A DNA stretch of 64,000 nucleotides from an uncultured Pseudomonadota bacterium (GCA_937920275.1 CALGVD010000105.1:29488-93487); one strand, 5' to 3'. Positions 50,845-61,503 are shown, counted from the first letter of the stretch. The notes: generated from the letters alone by a model not told the origin. Numbers and translations are program-made.

Positions 50845-50876
50845 CGTAGTGCTCTACCAGGCTGAGCTACATCCCG
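50800..50876 (-). tRNA. tRNA-Pro (anticodon CGG)
   Basis: A 77-base cloverleaf with encoded CCA. The acceptor stem is CGGGATG/CATCCCG, the anticodon stem CTACG/CGTAG closes the loop TTCGGGA, and the T-arm has the usual TTCAAAT loop. The loop matches E. coli proK. It is the integration site of the island, which lies on its 3' side. It is followed closely on the same strand (lower coordinates) by the island and preceded by ispB 3 bases upstream. Confidence 0.96.
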
Positions 50877-50879
50877 ATC

Positions 50880-51854
50880 TCAAGAACTGCGCTCGACGGC
50901 GAACCGGGCGAGCGTCACAAGGCCCTGTTTGTATGGCGTTTCGGGTAGCGCTTGCAGCGCGGTCAACGCCTGGTCGGCCTCGTCTTGTGCGAGGCGGCGA
51001 GTGTACTCAAGTGCCCCGGTCGATTCAATCGTGGCGACGATGACCTCGAGCTGGTCCAGCCCGCCGCGCTCGATGGCGCCGCGGATCATCTGCTTGACCG
51101 CATCGTCCTCGGCGAGCCGCAGGGCCTGGATCAGGGGCAGGGTGGGCTTGCCCTCGGCGAGATCGTCACCCAGATTTTTGCCGCGCTCGGCGGGGTCGGA
51201 CTGGTAGTCGAGGACATCGTCGATCAACTGGAAGGCCGTGCCCAGGTGCTTGCCGTACTCGGCGAGGGCGCGCTGCTGGCTCGGGCTCGCCCCGGCGAGC
51301 ACCGCAGCGACCTCGGCGCCCGATTCGAAGAGCTTGGCGGTCTTGCGGTAGATCACCTCGAGGTAGCGCTGCTGGGTGGTGTCCGGGTCCCCGGCGTTCA
51401 TCAGCTGCAGGACTTCGCCCTCGGCGATGACATTGGTCGCCTCGGACATGATCTCCATGACGCGCTGGGAACCGATGGCCGCCATCATCTGGAAGGCGCG
51501 GGAATAGACGAAATCGCCGACCAGGACGCTCGCCGAGTTGCCGTAGACCGAATTGGCCGTCCGGCGGCCACGGCGTTGCTCCGAGCCGTCGACCACATCG
51601 TCGTGCAGCAGCGTAGCGGTGTGGATGAACTCGATGAAGGCGGCGGCGTCGATGTGGCTCGCGCCACGGTAACCGCAGGCCCGGGCAGCGAGCAGCACGA
51701 TGAGTGGCCGGATGCGTTTTCCGCCCCCGGCGATGATGTGCTCGGCCACCTGGTCGACCAGCGGCACCGTGCTCTTCATGCTGGCGCGGATGACAGCATC
51801 GACGGCGACCAGGTCATCCTGGACGAGCGCCTTGACGGTCTGTAGCGCGTTCAT
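50880..51854 (-). CDS. ispB: Octaprenyl (polyprenyl) diphosphate synthase
   Basis: Predicted protein of 324 residues (E. coli IspB 323). It has GGGKRIRPLIVLLAARA, the first Asp-rich motif LLHDDVVDGSEQRRGRRTAN and the second LIDDVLDYQSD. It makes the side chain of ubiquinone from IPP and an allylic diphosphate. The ATG at 51854 gives the length of relatives; one at 51863 adds MPT. It is divergent from rplU, the usual arrangement in gammaproteobacteria, and lies directly upstream of tRNA-Pro on the same strand, so the tRNA may be processed from the ispB transcript. Confidence 0.95.
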   Translation of the reverse strand: MNALQTVKALVQDDLVAVDAVIRASMKSTVPLVDQVAEHIIAGGGKRIRPLIVLLAARACGYRGASHIDAAAFIEFIHTATLLHDDVVDGSEQRRGRRTANSVYGNSASVLVGDFVYSRAFQMMAAIGSQRVMEIMSEATNVIAEGEVLQLMNAGDPDTTQQRYLEVIYRKTAKLFESGAEVAAVLAGASPSQQRALAEYGKHLGTAFQLIDDVLDYQSDPAERGKNLGDDLAEGKPTLPLIQALRLAEDDAVKQMIRGAIERGGLDQLEVIVATIESTGALEYTRRLAQDEADQALTALQALPETPYKQGLVTLARFAVERSS

Positions 51855-51919
51855 CGTCGGCATCGTAGCCGAATCAAGGGGCGAGAACCCATAAAGGGGT
51901 GCAGACACACCGCAAGAGT

Positions 51920-51948
51920 TTGACCGGCAGGGGGTCGGCCAGTAGAAT
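51920..51948 (+). promoter_or_regulatory. Sigma70-type promoter of rplU
   Basis: TTGACC (51920-51925) and TAGAAT (51943-51948) are 17 bases apart. The predicted start near 51955 leaves about 20 bases to the rplU ATG. Confidence 0.75.
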
Positions 51949-51975
51949 GCGCGACCTTTTCCGGGTGGAGTCAAC

Positions 51976-52290
51976 ATGTACGCGGTCATCGCCACGGGCG
52001 GCAAACAGTATCGGGTCGAGGCGGGCACAGTCCTGCGCATCGAACTTCTCACCGCCGAGGCTGGCACCGAGGTCAAGTTCGGCGACGTCCTGCTCGTCGG
52101 CTCGGGCGACACGGTCACCGTCGGTTCGCCGAAGGTCGCCGGTGCCTCCGTCACCGCCACCGTGCAGCGGCACGGCCAGGGGGACAAGGTCAGCATCGTG
52201 AAGTTCCGGCGTCGCAAGCACTATCTGCGCATGAAGAACCACCGCCAGAAGTTCACCGAGATCAAGGTCACCGGCATCCACGCCGGCTGA
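51976..52290 (+). CDS. rplU: Ribosomal protein L21
   Basis: Predicted protein of 104 residues, the family length. MYAVIATGGKQYRVEAGTVLRIE and VKFRRRKHYLRMKNHRQKFTEIKVTGI are typical. It binds 23S rRNA in the large subunit. It is the first gene of the rplU-rpmA pair, 27 bases before rpmA. Confidence 0.98.
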   Translation: MYAVIATGGKQYRVEAGTVLRIELLTAEAGTEVKFGDVLLVGSGDTVTVGSPKVAGASVTATVQRHGQGDKVSIVKFRRRKHYLRMKNHRQKFTEIKVTGIHAG

Positions 52291-52317
52291 TCCCGTCATT
52301 TTCCGGAGCACACCCTC

Positions 52318-52575
52318 ATGGCACATAAAAAGGCAGGCGGCAGTACCAAGAACGGCCGCGATTCCCACAGCAAGCGACTCGGCGTGAAAGCCTTCGGTGG
52401 CGAACAGGTCATCGCGGGCAACATCATCATCCGCCAGCGCGGCACCCGTTATCGCCCGGGTACGAACGTCGGCATCGGCACCGATCACACGCTGTTCGCC
52501 CTGAAGGATGGCAAAGTGGCCTTCCGTCGCCGGGGTGCCGAGCAGAAGATGTTCGTGAGCGTCGTCGCCGACTGA
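52318..52575 (+). CDS. rpmA: Ribosomal protein L27
   Basis: Predicted protein of 85 residues. [60 protein letters not shown] are the family pattern. Its N-terminus reaches the peptidyl-transferase centre. The gene is followed by a terminator before obgE. Confidence 0.98.
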   Translation: MAHKKAGGSTKNGRDSHSKRLGVKAFGGEQVIAGNIIIRQRGTRYRPGTNVGIGTDHTLFALKDGKVAFRRRGAEQKMFVSVVAD

Positions 52576-52602
52576 GCGACCGCCGCGTTCCCGGATATCG
52601 CG

Positions 52603-52631
52603 AACCCCGGCCGAGCGCCGGGGTTTTCGTT
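52603..52631 (+). terminator. Rho-independent terminator after rpmA
   Basis: A 9-bp stem AACCCCGGC/GCCGGGGTT (52603-52611 with 52617-52625) with a 5-base loop, followed by a T-rich tract. It lies between rpmA and obgE and may attenuate read-through into obgE. Confidence 0.8.
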
Positions 52632-52663
52632 TACGGGGTGGCGTAGCCGCCAAGGAGCATGAG

Positions 52664-53734
52664 ATGAAGTTCGTCGACGAGGCAAAGATGCGGGTGCAGG
52701 CCGGCAACGGCGGGCGCGGCTGCATGAGTTTCCGGCGCGAGAAGTTCATGCCCTTCGGCGGGCCGGATGGCGGCGACGGGGGACATGGCGGTGGTGTCTT
52801 CCTGCGCGCCGCCGAAGGCATCAACACGCTCGCCGATTTCCGGGTCGAGCGTAACTTCAAGGCACAGTCCGGCGAAGCCGGCAGCGGCAACGACTGCACC
52901 GGTCGCGGCGGCGAGGACCTTTACGTGGCGGTGCCGGTCGGCACCGTGGTGCGCGATACCGAGACCGGCGAGCAATTGGGCGATCTGGTGCGCGCCGGCG
53001 ATATCCTGCAGGTCGCCCGGGGCGGCAAGGGCGGTTGGGGCAACGCGAAGTTCAAGACCAGCACCAACCGCGCGCCGCGCCAGTTCGGCCCCGGTCTGCC
53101 CGGCGAGAAGCGGCTGCTCGAGCTCGAACTCAAGGTGATCGCCGATGTCGGTCTGCTCGGGTTTCCGAACGCCGGCAAATCCACCCTTATCCGTGCGGTC
53201 TCCTCGGCGCGTCCGAAGGTCGCCGATTACCCCTTCACCACGCTGCATCCGAACCTCGGCGTGGTCTACTGCGGCGAGCACCGCTCGTTCGTGATGGCCG
53301 ACATCCCGGGGCTCATCGAGGGCGCTGCCGAGGGCGCGGGCCTCGGCATCCGCTTCCTGCGCCACCTGCAGCGCACCCGGGTGCTGTTGCACCTCGTCGA
53401 TATCGCACCGCTCGACCCCGACGCCGATCCGGTGCGTGATGCGCGCGCGATCGTCGCCGAACTCAAAAAATTCTCCAAGGATCTCGCCGCGCGACCGCGT
53501 TGGCTGGTGCTCAGCAAATCCGACCTGCTGCCGGCCGACGAGGCCGAGAAGAAAGCCCGTGCCATCGTCCGCGCGCTGCGCTTCAAGGGACCCTGGTTCC
53601 TGGTGTCCGGCGTGAGCGGTGCCGGTACCCGTGCGCTCACCGAGGCGGTCATGACCTTCCTCGAGGAACGCGCGGCGGCGGAAGCGGCCGCAGGCACCTC
53701 CCGCACGGCTTTCGATACCGACGCCGAGACCTGA
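52664..53734 (+). CDS. obgE: Obg-family GTPase
   Basis: Predicted protein of 356 residues. The glycine-rich Obg fold ([37 protein letters not shown]) is followed by the GTPase domain: G1 [12 protein letters not shown]2/G3 [13 protein letters not shown] and [17 protein letters not shown]4 SKSDLL in place of NKxD, and G5-like VSGVSGAG. It takes part in large-subunit assembly and stress control. Its place after rplU-rpmA is conserved. The Ser-Lys-Ser-Asp variant of G4 is seen in other Obg proteins too. Confidence 0.96.
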   Translation: MKFVDEAKMRVQAGNGGRGCMSFRREKFMPFGGPDGGDGGHGGGVFLRAAEGINTLADFRVERNFKAQSGEAGSGNDCTGRGGEDLYVAVPVGTVVRDTETGEQLGDLVRAGDILQVARGGKGGWGNAKFKTSTNRAPRQFGPGLPGEKRLLELELKVIADVGLLGFPNAGKSTLIRAVSSARPKVADYPFTTLHPNLGVVYCGEHRSFVMADIPGLIEGAAEGAGLGIRFLRHLQRTRVLLHLVDIAPLDPDADPVRDARAIVAELKKFSKDLAARPRWLVLSKSDLLPADEAEKKARAIVRALRFKGPWFLVSGVSGAGTRALTEAVMTFLEERAAAEAAAGTSRTAFDTDAET

Positions 53735-53754
53735 TCGGCACAGGATCCATTGGC

Positions 53755-54279
53755 ATGCACGAACGCAACGCCAAGGTCCGTCGCCGCATCGCCGCGGGCA
53801 AGTTCCGGCTGCGGATCCGCGACCTGCGCAATCTCGGTCCGAGCGCCGAGCAACAGTTGGCCGGGGTCGGCATCCACAGCGCCGAGGCGCTGCGTCGCCG
53901 GGGCGCCCTGGCGGCCTATATGGCGGTGATCCGCGCAGGCGAGGGCCGGGGGTCGTTGAACCTCCTCTGGGCCCTTGTGGGGGCGCTGGAGCCGTGGCCT
54001 GAGGGTCGGGACTGGCGGGCGGTGGCGGCCAGCAAGGCACGGCTGCCGCTGCTCTTGGCGCTCGAGGCGGCGGGCGGAGCGGGTACGGGGGTCAAAGCGC
54101 CAGCCGGTGGCAGGCGAGGGAGGCCTAAGGCCCCCGAAGTGGACCTGGAGTCCTCTGCCACGGCACCGATTCCGTGGGTGCCGGGCATGCCGTTCGAGGG
54201 GCCATCCGAGGGGCCGGTCGAGAGGGATAGGCGCCCTGCTGCGAAGCGAGGGCGCGGTGCGAGGAAGCCCAGCCGTTGA
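53755..54279 (+). CDS. TfoX C-terminal domain protein with a basic, Pro-rich tail
   Basis: Predicted protein of 174 residues. Residues about 22-95 match the TfoX/Sxy C-terminal domain (IRDLRNLGPSAEQQLAGVGIHSAEALRRRGALAAYMAVIRAG ... SLNLLWALVGALE), a helix-hairpin-helix-like module. The N-terminal TfoX domain is missing. From about 115 the tail is rich in Pro, Gly, Arg and Lys (ends RRPAAKRGRGARKPSR) and may bind nucleic acid. TfoX activates competence genes, but the stand-alone C-domain has no proven role. It follows obgE by 20 bases and ends just before the convergent rpsT. Confidence 0.75.
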   Translation: MHERNAKVRRRIAAGKFRLRIRDLRNLGPSAEQQLAGVGIHSAEALRRRGALAAYMAVIRAGEGRGSLNLLWALVGALEPWPEGRDWRAVAASKARLPLLLALEAAGGAGTGVKAPAGGRRGRPKAPEVDLESSATAPIPWVPGMPFEGPSEGPVERDRRPAAKRGRGARKPSR

Positions 54280-54307
54280 GGCCCGGGCAACCTCGCCAGG
54301 GACGGTC

Positions 54308-54571
54308 TTAAGCCAGCTTCTTGAGCTTGGCGGCGAGACGCTTCTTGTGACGCGAGGCCTTGTTCTTGTGCACAAGACCCTTGTTCACCAGCGAGTCGAC
54401 CGATGAGGTCGCGGTACGGACAGCCGCGGTGGCTTCGTCCTTCTTGCCGGCGATGATCGCTTCGTTGGCGACGCGCAGCGTGGAACGCTGGCGCGAGCGC
54501 AAGGCGACATTCTGGGAACGGTGTTTGACGGCCTGACGGGCGGCCTTTGCTGCGGACTTGGTGTTGGCCAC
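54308..54571 (-). CDS. rpsT: Ribosomal protein S20
   Basis: Predicted protein of 87 residues, the family length. MANTKSAAKAARQAVKHRSQNVALRSRQRSTLR and the end KGLVHKNKASRHKKRLAAKLKKL are typical. It binds 16S rRNA early in small-subunit assembly. It is divergent from murJ, an arrangement conserved in gammaproteobacteria. Confidence 0.97.
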   Translation of the reverse strand: MANTKSAAKAARQAVKHRSQNVALRSRQRSTLRVANEAIIAGKKDEATAAVRTATSSVDSLVNKGLVHKNKASRHKKRLAAKLKKLA

Positions 54572-54604
54572 TTAGTGTGCTCTGGGGGGCTGAAAACGGC
54601 GCGT

Positions 54605-54633
54605 ATTTTGGTGCTGCAACCTTGGGATGTCAA
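54605..54633 (-). promoter_or_regulatory. Promoter of rpsT
   Basis: On the minus strand a perfect TTGACA (54628-54633) and CAAAAT (54605-54610) are 17 bases apart, giving a start near 54598 and a leader of about 27 bases. Confidence 0.6.
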
Positions 54634-54690
54634 CGGCGATGATGTCGCGCCTTCGGTACACTACCCGGCTGATTCCCAAGCCGGGACCTC

Positions 54691-56256
54691 ATGAGCCGCG
54701 CCATCTTCAAGAGCACTTCGGTGGTGGGACTGACCACCCTCCTGTCCCGCATCACCGGATTGCTGCGCGATATGGTCTATTCGCAGGCGTTCGGCGCCGG
54801 CACGCTGATGGACGCGTTCCTGGTCGCCTTCAAGATCCCGAACTTCCTGCGTCGCCTGTTCGCCGAGGGGGCGTTCTCGCAGTCCTTCGTCCCCGTGATC
54901 TCGGAGTACAAGGTACGGCGCAGCCACGACGAGGTGCGTGAGCTCGTCGGCGGCGTCGCCGGCACGCTCGGCACCGTGCTGATCGGCGTGACCGCGCTCG
55001 GCGTCATCGCCGCGCCGCTCGTGATCCTCGGTTTCGCGCCGGGCTTCACCCAACAGCCCGGCAAGTACGAGCTCACGGTCGAGATGCTGCGTTGGACCTT
55101 CCCGTATCTTTTCTTCGTATCTTTGGTGGCGCTCTTCAGCGGCGTGCTCAACAGCTACGGCCGCTTCGCAGTGCCGGCGTTCACCCAGGTGATCATGAAC
55201 CTGGTGATGATCCTGTTCGCGGTGGCGATCGCGAGCGATGCGCAGAACCCCGGTGTGACGCTCGCGATCGGCGTGTTCGTCGCGGGTCTCGCGCAACTGC
55301 TCTTCATGCTGCCGTGGGTCGCACGCCTCGGATTGCTCGGTCGCCCTCGTTGGCAGCCGGCCGCCGAGGGTGTGCGCCGCATCGGCAAGCTCATGTTGCC
55401 CGGCATCTTCGGCTCCTCGATGGCGCAGGTGAGCCTGCTGCTCGATACCCTGATCGCCTCGTTCCTCGTCACCGGCAGCATCGCGTGGCTCTATTACGCC
55501 GATCGCCTGATGGAGTTCGCGCTCGGCGTGTTCAGCATCGCGCTCGCCACGGTGATCCTGCCGAGGCTCTCGGCGCAGCATACGGTGGGCGATGCCGAGC
55601 GGTTCTCAGGCACGCTCGATTGGTCGCTGCGGCTCGTGGTGCTGGTCGTGGTGCCGGCTGCGGTCGGTCTGTTGGTGCTTGCTGGGCCGATGACGGCGAC
55701 GCTCTTCGGCTACGGCAACTTCACCGCGCGCGATGTCGAGATGACGCAGTACGGCCTGATGGCCTACTCCTGGGGGCTCATCGGCTTCAGTCTCGTCAAG
55801 GTGCTCGCGCCCGGCTATTTCGCGCGCCAGGACACCCGCACGCCGGTCCGGGTCGGGCTGATCGCGCTCGGCGTGAACATGGCGATCAATCTGCTGGTGG
55901 TGCTGCCCGCGCACTACGCCGGTTTTGCGACCCCCTTCGTGCTGCTCGCCACCTCGACCTGCATCTCGGCGGCCGTGAACGCCTTCCTGTTGTGGCGTGG
56001 TCTGCGGCGCTCCGGGGTCTATAGGCCGCGCGCCGGTTGGGGTGCGCTCATCGGCCGGGTCCTCCTCGCCAATGCGGTGATGGCGGGTCTGTTGCTCGCG
56101 TTGTCGAAGGATCTCGCGCGTTGGCTCTCGGCACCGCCGATGTATCGCGCCTTCTATCTTTTGGCCTTGATCGCCGCGGGTGCGGCGGCCTACGCGGCGG
56201 TGCTGTGGGTCTCCGGGCTGCGCACGGCGCACCTGCGCGCGGACGAGGGGCGCTGA
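54691..56256 (+). CDS. murJ: Lipid II flippase MurJ
   Basis: Predicted protein of 521 residues with about 14 membrane helices. The start (SRAIFKSTSVVGLTTLLSRITGLLRDMVYSQAFGAGTLMDAFLVAFKIPNFLRRLFAEGAFSQSFVPV) is the strongly conserved MurJ signature with the essential Arg residues. It flips lipid II to the periplasmic side for peptidoglycan synthesis. It overlaps ribF by one base (TGATG) and opens the operon murJ-ribF-ileS-lspA-ispH. Confidence 0.97.
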   Translation: MSRAIFKSTSVVGLTTLLSRITGLLRDMVYSQAFGAGTLMDAFLVAFKIPNFLRRLFAEGAFSQSFVPVISEYKVRRSHDEVRELVGGVAGTLGTVLIGVTALGVIAAPLVILGFAPGFTQQPGKYELTVEMLRWTFPYLFFVSLVALFSGVLNSYGRFAVPAFTQVIMNLVMILFAVAIASDAQNPGVTLAIGVFVAGLAQLLFMLPWVARLGLLGRPRWQPAAEGVRRIGKLMLPGIFGSSMAQVSLLLDTLIASFLVTGSIAWLYYADRLMEFALGVFSIALATVILPRLSAQHTVGDAERFSGTLDWSLRLVVLVVVPAAVGLLVLAGPMTATLFGYGNFTARDVEMTQYGLMAYSWGLIGFSLVKVLAPGYFARQDTRTPVRVGLIALGVNMAINLLVVLPAHYAGFATPFVLLATSTCISAAVNAFLLWRGLRRSGVYRPRAGWGALIGRVLLANAVMAGLLLALSKDLARWLSAPPMYRAFYLLALIAAGAAAYAAVLWVSGLRTAHLRADEGR

Positions 56257-57197
56257 TGGATCTCGTACGCGGTGTCGGCAACCTCGCGGCGGAGCACCGC
56301 GGTGGCATCGTCGCGATCGGCAGCTTCGATGGTCTGCATCTCGGGCACCGGGCGCTGATCGATGCGACGCGCGCGCAGGCTGCAGCGGCGGGGCGTCCCG
56401 CGCTGCTGTTGACCTTCGAGCCGCTGCCTCGCGAGTTCCTCACGCCAGCCGAACCGCCCGCCCGCCTCACCAACCTGCGCGAGCGCGTGCGCCTGCTCGA
56501 GCGCAGCGGCCTCGATGCGCTCGTGCTGCTGCGCTTCGACGGGCGGCTGCGTGGATTGGATGGTGCCGGCTTCGTCAGCCTGCTGCATGAGCGCCTGCAG
56601 GTCGCGGGCGTGGTGGTCGGCCACGACTTCCACTTCGGTCGCGGCGGCGCCGCCAACGCCAACTTCCTGCGCGAGGCGGGTCTGCGTCTCGGCTTCGGTG
56701 TCGAGGTGATCGCAGCGGTGGCGGCTGATTCGGCGCGCGTCAGCAGTTCCGGTATCCGCGCCGCGCTCGCCGCGCGCGACCTCGAGGGCGCCGCACGCCT
56801 GCTCGGTCGCCGCTACAGCATGCGGGGCAGGGTGGTCGCCGGCCAACAACTCGGTCGCACACTCGGCTTCCCGACAGCTAACATCCGTGTACGGCGCCGG
56901 CGGCTGCCGCTCAGCGGCATCTGCGCGGTGCGCGTGCACGGCATCGGCGACGGGCGGGACGCGCGGACCTATGGTGGGGTGGCGAGCCTCGGCACCCGAC
57001 CGACGGTGGGCGGTGTCGAGCCGCTGCTCGAGGTGTTCGTGTTCGACTTCGCGGGCGATCTCTATGGCCGCGAGCTCGAGGTGGAGTTCGTCGCGCACCT
57101 GCGCGAGGAGGCCCGCTTCGAATCGCTCGAGGCCATGGTGGTGCAGATGCATGCGGATGTGGCCGAGGCGCGTGAGCGCTTGGCCGGGTTCTTCTAA
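56256..57197 (+). CDS. ribF: Bifunctional riboflavin kinase/FMN adenylyltransferase
   Basis: Predicted protein of 313 residues. The adenylyltransferase domain has [15 protein letters not shown] and, later, [12 protein letters not shown] and SSSGIRAAL; the kinase domain has [11 protein letters not shown] and the ending region [28 protein letters not shown]. It makes FMN and FAD from riboflavin. It lies in the conserved murJ-ribF-ileS order. Confidence 0.96.
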   Translation: MDLVRGVGNLAAEHRGGIVAIGSFDGLHLGHRALIDATRAQAAAAGRPALLLTFEPLPREFLTPAEPPARLTNLRERVRLLERSGLDALVLLRFDGRLRGLDGAGFVSLLHERLQVAGVVVGHDFHFGRGGAANANFLREAGLRLGFGVEVIAAVAADSARVSSSGIRAALAARDLEGAARLLGRRYSMRGRVVAGQQLGRTLGFPTANIRVRRRRLPLSGICAVRVHGIGDGRDARTYGGVASLGTRPTVGGVEPLLEVFVFDFAGDLYGRELEVEFVAHLREEARFESLEAMVVQMHADVAEARERLAGFF

Positions 57198-57208
57198 CGG
57201 ATGATCCA

Positions 57209-60004
57209 GTGACCGACTACAAACAGACGATCAATCTCCCGCAGACGGGCTTCCCCATGAAAGCCGACCTGGCGCAGCGCGAGCCTGCGCTGCTCGCGCG
57301 TTGGGAGGCCGAGGACACCTACGGCCGCTTGCGCGAGATCGCGCGCGGTCGGCCGCGCTTCGTGCTGCACGACGGGCCGCCGTATGCCAACGGCGCCATC
57401 CACATCGGCCACGCGCTCAACAAGATCCTCAAGGACATCATCGTCAAGGCGCGCTCGCTCGAGGGCTTCGATTCGCCGTACATCCCGGGCTGGGACTGCC
57501 ACGGGCTGCCCATCGAGCACGCCGTCGAGAAGAAACACGGTCGTCCGGGCCAGAAGCTCGACACCAACGCCTTCCGCGCCGCCTGCCGCGCCTTCGCGGC
57601 GGAGCAGATCGAGCAGCAGCGCCGCGACTTCAAACGATTGGGCGTGCTCGGCGACTGGGACCGTCCCTACATGACCATGGCGCCCGCATTCGAAGCGCAG
57701 CAGATCCGCGCTTTCGGTCGCATCGTCGCCAACGGCCATCTCTACAAGGGCGCGAAGCCCGTGCACTGGTGTCTCGATTGTCGCTCCGCGCTCGCCGAGG
57801 CCGAAGTCGAATACGAGGACAAGACCTCGGTCGCGATCGATGTCGCGTTCCGCGTGGCCGACGGGGCGGACTTTGCGGCGCGCATCGGGCTCGGCGCGGG
57901 CGTGGCGACGACGACCCCTGCGGTCGTCATCTGGACCACCACCACCTGGACTTTGCCCGCCAACGAAGCGGTCGCGCTTGGCGCCGAGATCGACTACGCG
58001 CTCGTGTCGGTACCGGGGACCGACGCCGCGCCGGCGCGCATGTTGGTGCTCGCCGCCGACCTCGTCGCCGATTGCGCCACGCGCTACGGCGTCGACCCGG
58101 CCGCCGTGTCGGTGCTCGCGCGCTTCAAGGGCGAGGCGCTCGAAGGGCTCTTGTTGCAGCATCCTTTCCTCGAGAAACAGGTGCCGGTGATCTTGGGTGA
58201 GCATGTCACGCTCGAGGCGGGTACCGGTGCGGTGCACACCGCGCCCGCGCACGGTCAAGAAGACTTCGTCGTCGGCCAGCGCTACAAGTTGCCGGTCGTG
58301 AACCCGGTCGGCGGCGATGGCCGTTATCTGCCGGGTACGCCCTTCGTCGAAGGTCTCGGCCTCGAGGAGGCGGGCGCGCAGCTGCGTGAACGCATGACCG
58401 CAGCCGGCACGCTCATCGTGCAGGCGCCGTACCGCCACTCCTACCCGCATTGCTGGCGCCACAAGACGCCGGTGATCTTCCGCGCCACGCCGCAGTGGTT
58501 CATCAGCATGGAACAGGCGGGCTTGCGCGCGGGCGCCCTGCGCGACATCCCGAAAGTGGCCTGGACGCCCGCCTGGGGCGAGCAGCGCATCACCGGCATG
58601 ATCGCCAACCGCCCCGACTGGTGCATCTCGCGCCAGCGCATCTGGGGCGTGCCGATCCCGCTGTTCGTGCACAAGGTCACAGGCGCGCTGCACCCGCGCA
58701 CGCAAGAACTCATCGAGGCGGCTGCGGCGCGCGTCGAGCAGGGCGGCATCGAGGCCTGGTTCGCGCTCGATCCGGCGGAGTTGCTCGGTGCCGAGGCGGG
58801 CGACTACGACAAGGTCAAGGATGTGATGGATGTCTGGGCGGATTCCGGCCTGTCGTTCCACTGCGTCGGCACCGCGCGCCCCGAGATCGCGGCGCCGGTC
58901 GATCTCTATCTCGAAGGCTCCGACCAGCACCGTGGTTGGTTCCACTCGTCCTTGCTGATGTCGGAAGCCCTCGACGACCGCGCGCCCTACAAGGCCGTGC
59001 TCACCCACGGCTTCACGGTCGATGACAAGGGCCGCAAGATGTCGAAATCTTTGGGTAATGTCATCGACCCGCAGAAGGTCACGGCGACGCTCGGCGCCGA
59101 TGTGCTGCGCCTGTGGGTGGCCTCCACCGACTACGCGAACGAGATCGGCGTCTCCGACGAGATCTTGAAGCGCACGGCGGACTCCTATCGTCGCATCCGC
59201 AACACCGTGCGGTTCCTGCTCGGCAACCTCTCGGGGTTCGATCCGGCGGCCGATGCGGTCGCGCCTGCGGACATGGTCGCGCTCGATCGTTGGGCGCTCG
59301 GTCGCGCAGCGGCGTTGCAGGACGAGATCCGTGCGGCCTACCAGAGCTTCGACTTCCACCTCATCTATCAGAAGATCCACAACTTCTGCGTCGCCGATCT
59401 GGGCGGCCTGTGGCTCGATGTCACGAAGGACCGCCTCTACACCACGCCGGAGAGATCTTTGGCGCGGCGCTCCGCACAGACCGCGCAGTGGCATGTCGCC
59501 GAGGCGATGGTGCGCTGGCTCGCCCCCATCCTCTCGTTCACCGCCGAGGAGATCTGGGGGTTCCTGCCCGGTGCGCGCGAGGCCTCGGTGTTCCATGCCA
59601 CTTGGCACCGTTTCCCGGCGATCCCCGCGGACGGCATCGATTGGGAGGCGTTGATCGGCTTGCGCACGCAGGTCGCGGGCGAGCTCGAGCGCTTGCGCGC
59701 GGCGGGCGAGATCGGTGCACCGCTCGAGGCGGAGGTGCGCATCGAGTGTCCGCCGGCTGCCCACGCCGCCCTGTCGGCGCTCGGCGACGAGCTGCGCTTC
59801 TTCCTGATCACCTCCGCGGCCGAGATCGTCGCGGTCCCGGGTGCAGAGGCGATCGCCGTGCGGGTCACGCCGACCACTTCAAAGAAATGCGTGCGCTGTT
59901 GGCACCGCGTCGCGGATGTCGGCACGCATGCCGAGCATCCGGAGCTCTGCGGCCGCTGCGTCTCCAACATCACAGGTCCGGGTGAGACGAGGCACTACGC
60001 ATGA
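57209..60004 (+). CDS. ileS: Isoleucyl-tRNA synthetase
   Basis: Predicted protein of 931 residues, starting at a GTG ([26 protein letters not shown]). It has the class I HIGH motif ([15 protein letters not shown]), the editing domain, KMSKS ([14 protein letters not shown]) and a C-terminal zinc site ([10 protein letters not shown] ... [10 protein letters not shown]). It charges tRNA-Ile and edits valine. The end overlaps lspA by ATGA. Confidence 0.98.
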   Translation: MTDYKQTINLPQTGFPMKADLAQREPALLARWEAEDTYGRLREIARGRPRFVLHDGPPYANGAIHIGHALNKILKDIIVKARSLEGFDSPYIPGWDCHGLPIEHAVEKKHGRPGQKLDTNAFRAACRAFAAEQIEQQRRDFKRLGVLGDWDRPYMTMAPAFEAQQIRAFGRIVANGHLYKGAKPVHWCLDCRSALAEAEVEYEDKTSVAIDVAFRVADGADFAARIGLGAGVATTTPAVVIWTTTTWTLPANEAVALGAEIDYALVSVPGTDAAPARMLVLAADLVADCATRYGVDPAAVSVLARFKGEALEGLLLQHPFLEKQVPVILGEHVTLEAGTGAVHTAPAHGQEDFVVGQRYKLPVVNPVGGDGRYLPGTPFVEGLGLEEAGAQLRERMTAAGTLIVQAPYRHSYPHCWRHKTPVIFRATPQWFISMEQAGLRAGALRDIPKVAWTPAWGEQRITGMIANRPDWCISRQRIWGVPIPLFVHKVTGALHPRTQELIEAAAARVEQGGIEAWFALDPAELLGAEAGDYDKVKDVMDVWADSGLSFHCVGTARPEIAAPVDLYLEGSDQHRGWFHSSLLMSEALDDRAPYKAVLTHGFTVDDKGRKMSKSLGNVIDPQKVTATLGADVLRLWVASTDYANEIGVSDEILKRTADSYRRIRNTVRFLLGNLSGFDPAADAVAPADMVALDRWALGRAAALQDEIRAAYQSFDFHLIYQKIHNFCVADLGGLWLDVTKDRLYTTPERSLARRSAQTAQWHVAEAMVRWLAPILSFTAEEIWGFLPGAREASVFHATWHRFPAIPADGIDWEALIGLRTQVAGELERLRAAGEIGAPLEAEVRIECPPAAHAALSALGDELRFFLITSAAEIVAVPGAEAIAVRVTPTTSKKCVRCWHRVADVGTHAEHPELCGRCVSNITGPGETRHYA

Positions 60005-60516
60005 CCACGGTGACCCCATCCCTCGGTCGCAGCGGTTGGCGTTGGCTGCCGCTCGTCCTGCTCGTCATCGTCGCCGACCAGCTCAGCAAGGGCTGGATCG
60101 AGGCGAACTACCTGCTCGGGGAGTCGACAGCGGTGCTGCCGTGGCTCGACATCGTCCGTCTGCACAATCCGGGCGCTGCGTTCTCCTTCCTTGCAGGGGC
60201 GGGCGGTTGGCAGCGCTGGTTCTTCACCGTGCTCGCGCTCGGCGTGAGTGTCGTGCTGCTCTGGTGGTTGCGCAGCGTGCATGAGGCTGCGGAGCGGCGG
60301 CTGGCGCTCGCGCTCTCGCTGATCTTGGCCGGTGCGATCGGCAACGTCATCGACCGCATCGAGCACGGCTATGTGGTCGACTTCATCCATGTCCACTGGG
60401 GCAACTCAAATCCGGCGTTCAACATCGCCGATGCGGCGCTCACCGTGGGCGCTGCACTCATGATCTTCGATGCGTTCCTCGAATGGCGGCGCGAGCGGGC
60501 AGGGGGCGGCGCGTGA
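60001..60516 (+). CDS. lspA: Lipoprotein signal peptidase
   Basis: Predicted protein of 171 residues with four membrane helices. Catalytic motifs are complete: [29 protein letters not shown] with the two aspartates. It cleaves prolipoproteins in the inner membrane. It overlaps both ileS (ATGA) and ispH (GTGA). Confidence 0.97.
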   Translation: MTTVTPSLGRSGWRWLPLVLLVIVADQLSKGWIEANYLLGESTAVLPWLDIVRLHNPGAAFSFLAGAGGWQRWFFTVLALGVSVVLLWWLRSVHEAAERRLALALSLILAGAIGNVIDRIEHGYVVDFIHVHWGNSNPAFNIADAALTVGAALMIFDAFLEWRRERAGGGA

Positions 60517-61463
60517 AGCTCCGCCTCGCCAACCCGCGCGGGTTCTGCGCCGGCGTCGATCGCGCCATCGACATCGTCGAGCGGGCGATCGTGCTGTTCG
60601 GCGCGCCGATCTTCGTGCGTCACGAGGTGGTGCACAACCGGCATGTCGTCGAGCGGCTGCGCGACATGGGCGCGGTGTTCGTCCAAGAGCTGCACGAGGT
60701 GCCGGACGGCGCCACCGTCATCTTCTCGGCGCACGGCGTGTCCAAGGCCGTCGAGGACGAGGCGAAGCGCCGCGGTCTTTCGGTGTTCGATGCGACCTGT
60801 CCGTTGGTCACCAAGGTGCACATGGAGGTCCGGCGCTATGGCCGCGAGGGCCGTGATGTGATCTTGATCGGTCACGACGGTCATCCGGAGGTCGAAGGCA
60901 CGCTCGGGCGCTTCGACCCCGCGAACGGCGGTCGGATCCGCTTGGTCGAGTCCATGGCGGACGCCGAAACGATCGACGTCTCCGATCCGTCCCGGCTCGC
61001 TTTCGTCACCCAGACCACGCTCTCGGTCGATGACACCGCCGAGATCGTCGCCACCTTGCAGCGACGGTTCCCCGGGCTTGCGACACCGCGCAAGGAAGAC
61101 ATCTGCTATGCCACCCAGAACCGCCAGGACGCCGTCAAAGAACTCCTGCGGGAGGCCGACCTGCTGCTGGTGGTCGGCTCGGTCACGAGCTCCAACTCGA
61201 ACCGCCTAGTCGAACTCGGCGTGCGGGCCGGGGTGCCGGCTTATCTGATCGATGGCGCTGCGGACCTGCGTCGCGAGTGGTTGGACGGCCGGCACTGCAT
61301 CGGCTTGACCGCAGGGGCCTCGGCGCCCGAGGTGCTGGTGCAGGAAGTCGTCGAAAAGCTCGGGGAGTGGGGTGTCGAGCGACCGCGCGAGCTCGACGGG
61401 CAGCGCGAACATGTGGTTTTTGCGCTACCGCGTGAGCTCAGGCTCAAGCCGCCGAGTCCGTAG
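60513..61463 (+). CDS. ispH: 4-hydroxy-3-methylbut-2-enyl diphosphate reductase
   Basis: Predicted protein of 316 residues, starting at a GTG. The three Fe-S cysteines are in [23 protein letters not shown] and [20 protein letters not shown] and TLSVDDT are also typical. It performs the last step of the MEP pathway to IPP and DMAPP. No fkpB gene lies between lspA and ispH, unlike E. coli. Confidence 0.97.
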   Translation: MKLRLANPRGFCAGVDRAIDIVERAIVLFGAPIFVRHEVVHNRHVVERLRDMGAVFVQELHEVPDGATVIFSAHGVSKAVEDEAKRRGLSVFDATCPLVTKVHMEVRRYGREGRDVILIGHDGHPEVEGTLGRFDPANGGRIRLVESMADAETIDVSDPSRLAFVTQTTLSVDDTAEIVATLQRRFPGLATPRKEDICYATQNRQDAVKELLREADLLLVVGSVTSSNSNRLVELGVRAGVPAYLIDGAADLRREWLDGRHCIGLTAGASAPEVLVQEVVEKLGEWGVERPRELDGQREHVVFALPRELRLKPPSP

Positions 61464-61490
61464 CGCCCGTGTATTTTCCTGCGATTGCCC

Positions 61491-61496
61491 TATAAT
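61491..61496 (+). promoter_or_regulatory. Candidate -10 box (TATAAT) 7 bases before the Fur-family start
   Basis: A perfect TATAAT is followed by 7 bases and the ATG at 61504, so a transcript from it would be leaderless or nearly so. No strong -35 is seen. The TATAAT lies in the short gap after ispH. Confidence 0.45.
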
Positions 61497-61503
61497 CCCG
61501 CTC

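Noticed and set aside
57194..59764. An 856-codon open frame antisense to ileS
   Set aside because: It covers a highly conserved gene in the opposite strand, shows no known domain, and is explained by the GC-rich third positions of ileS.
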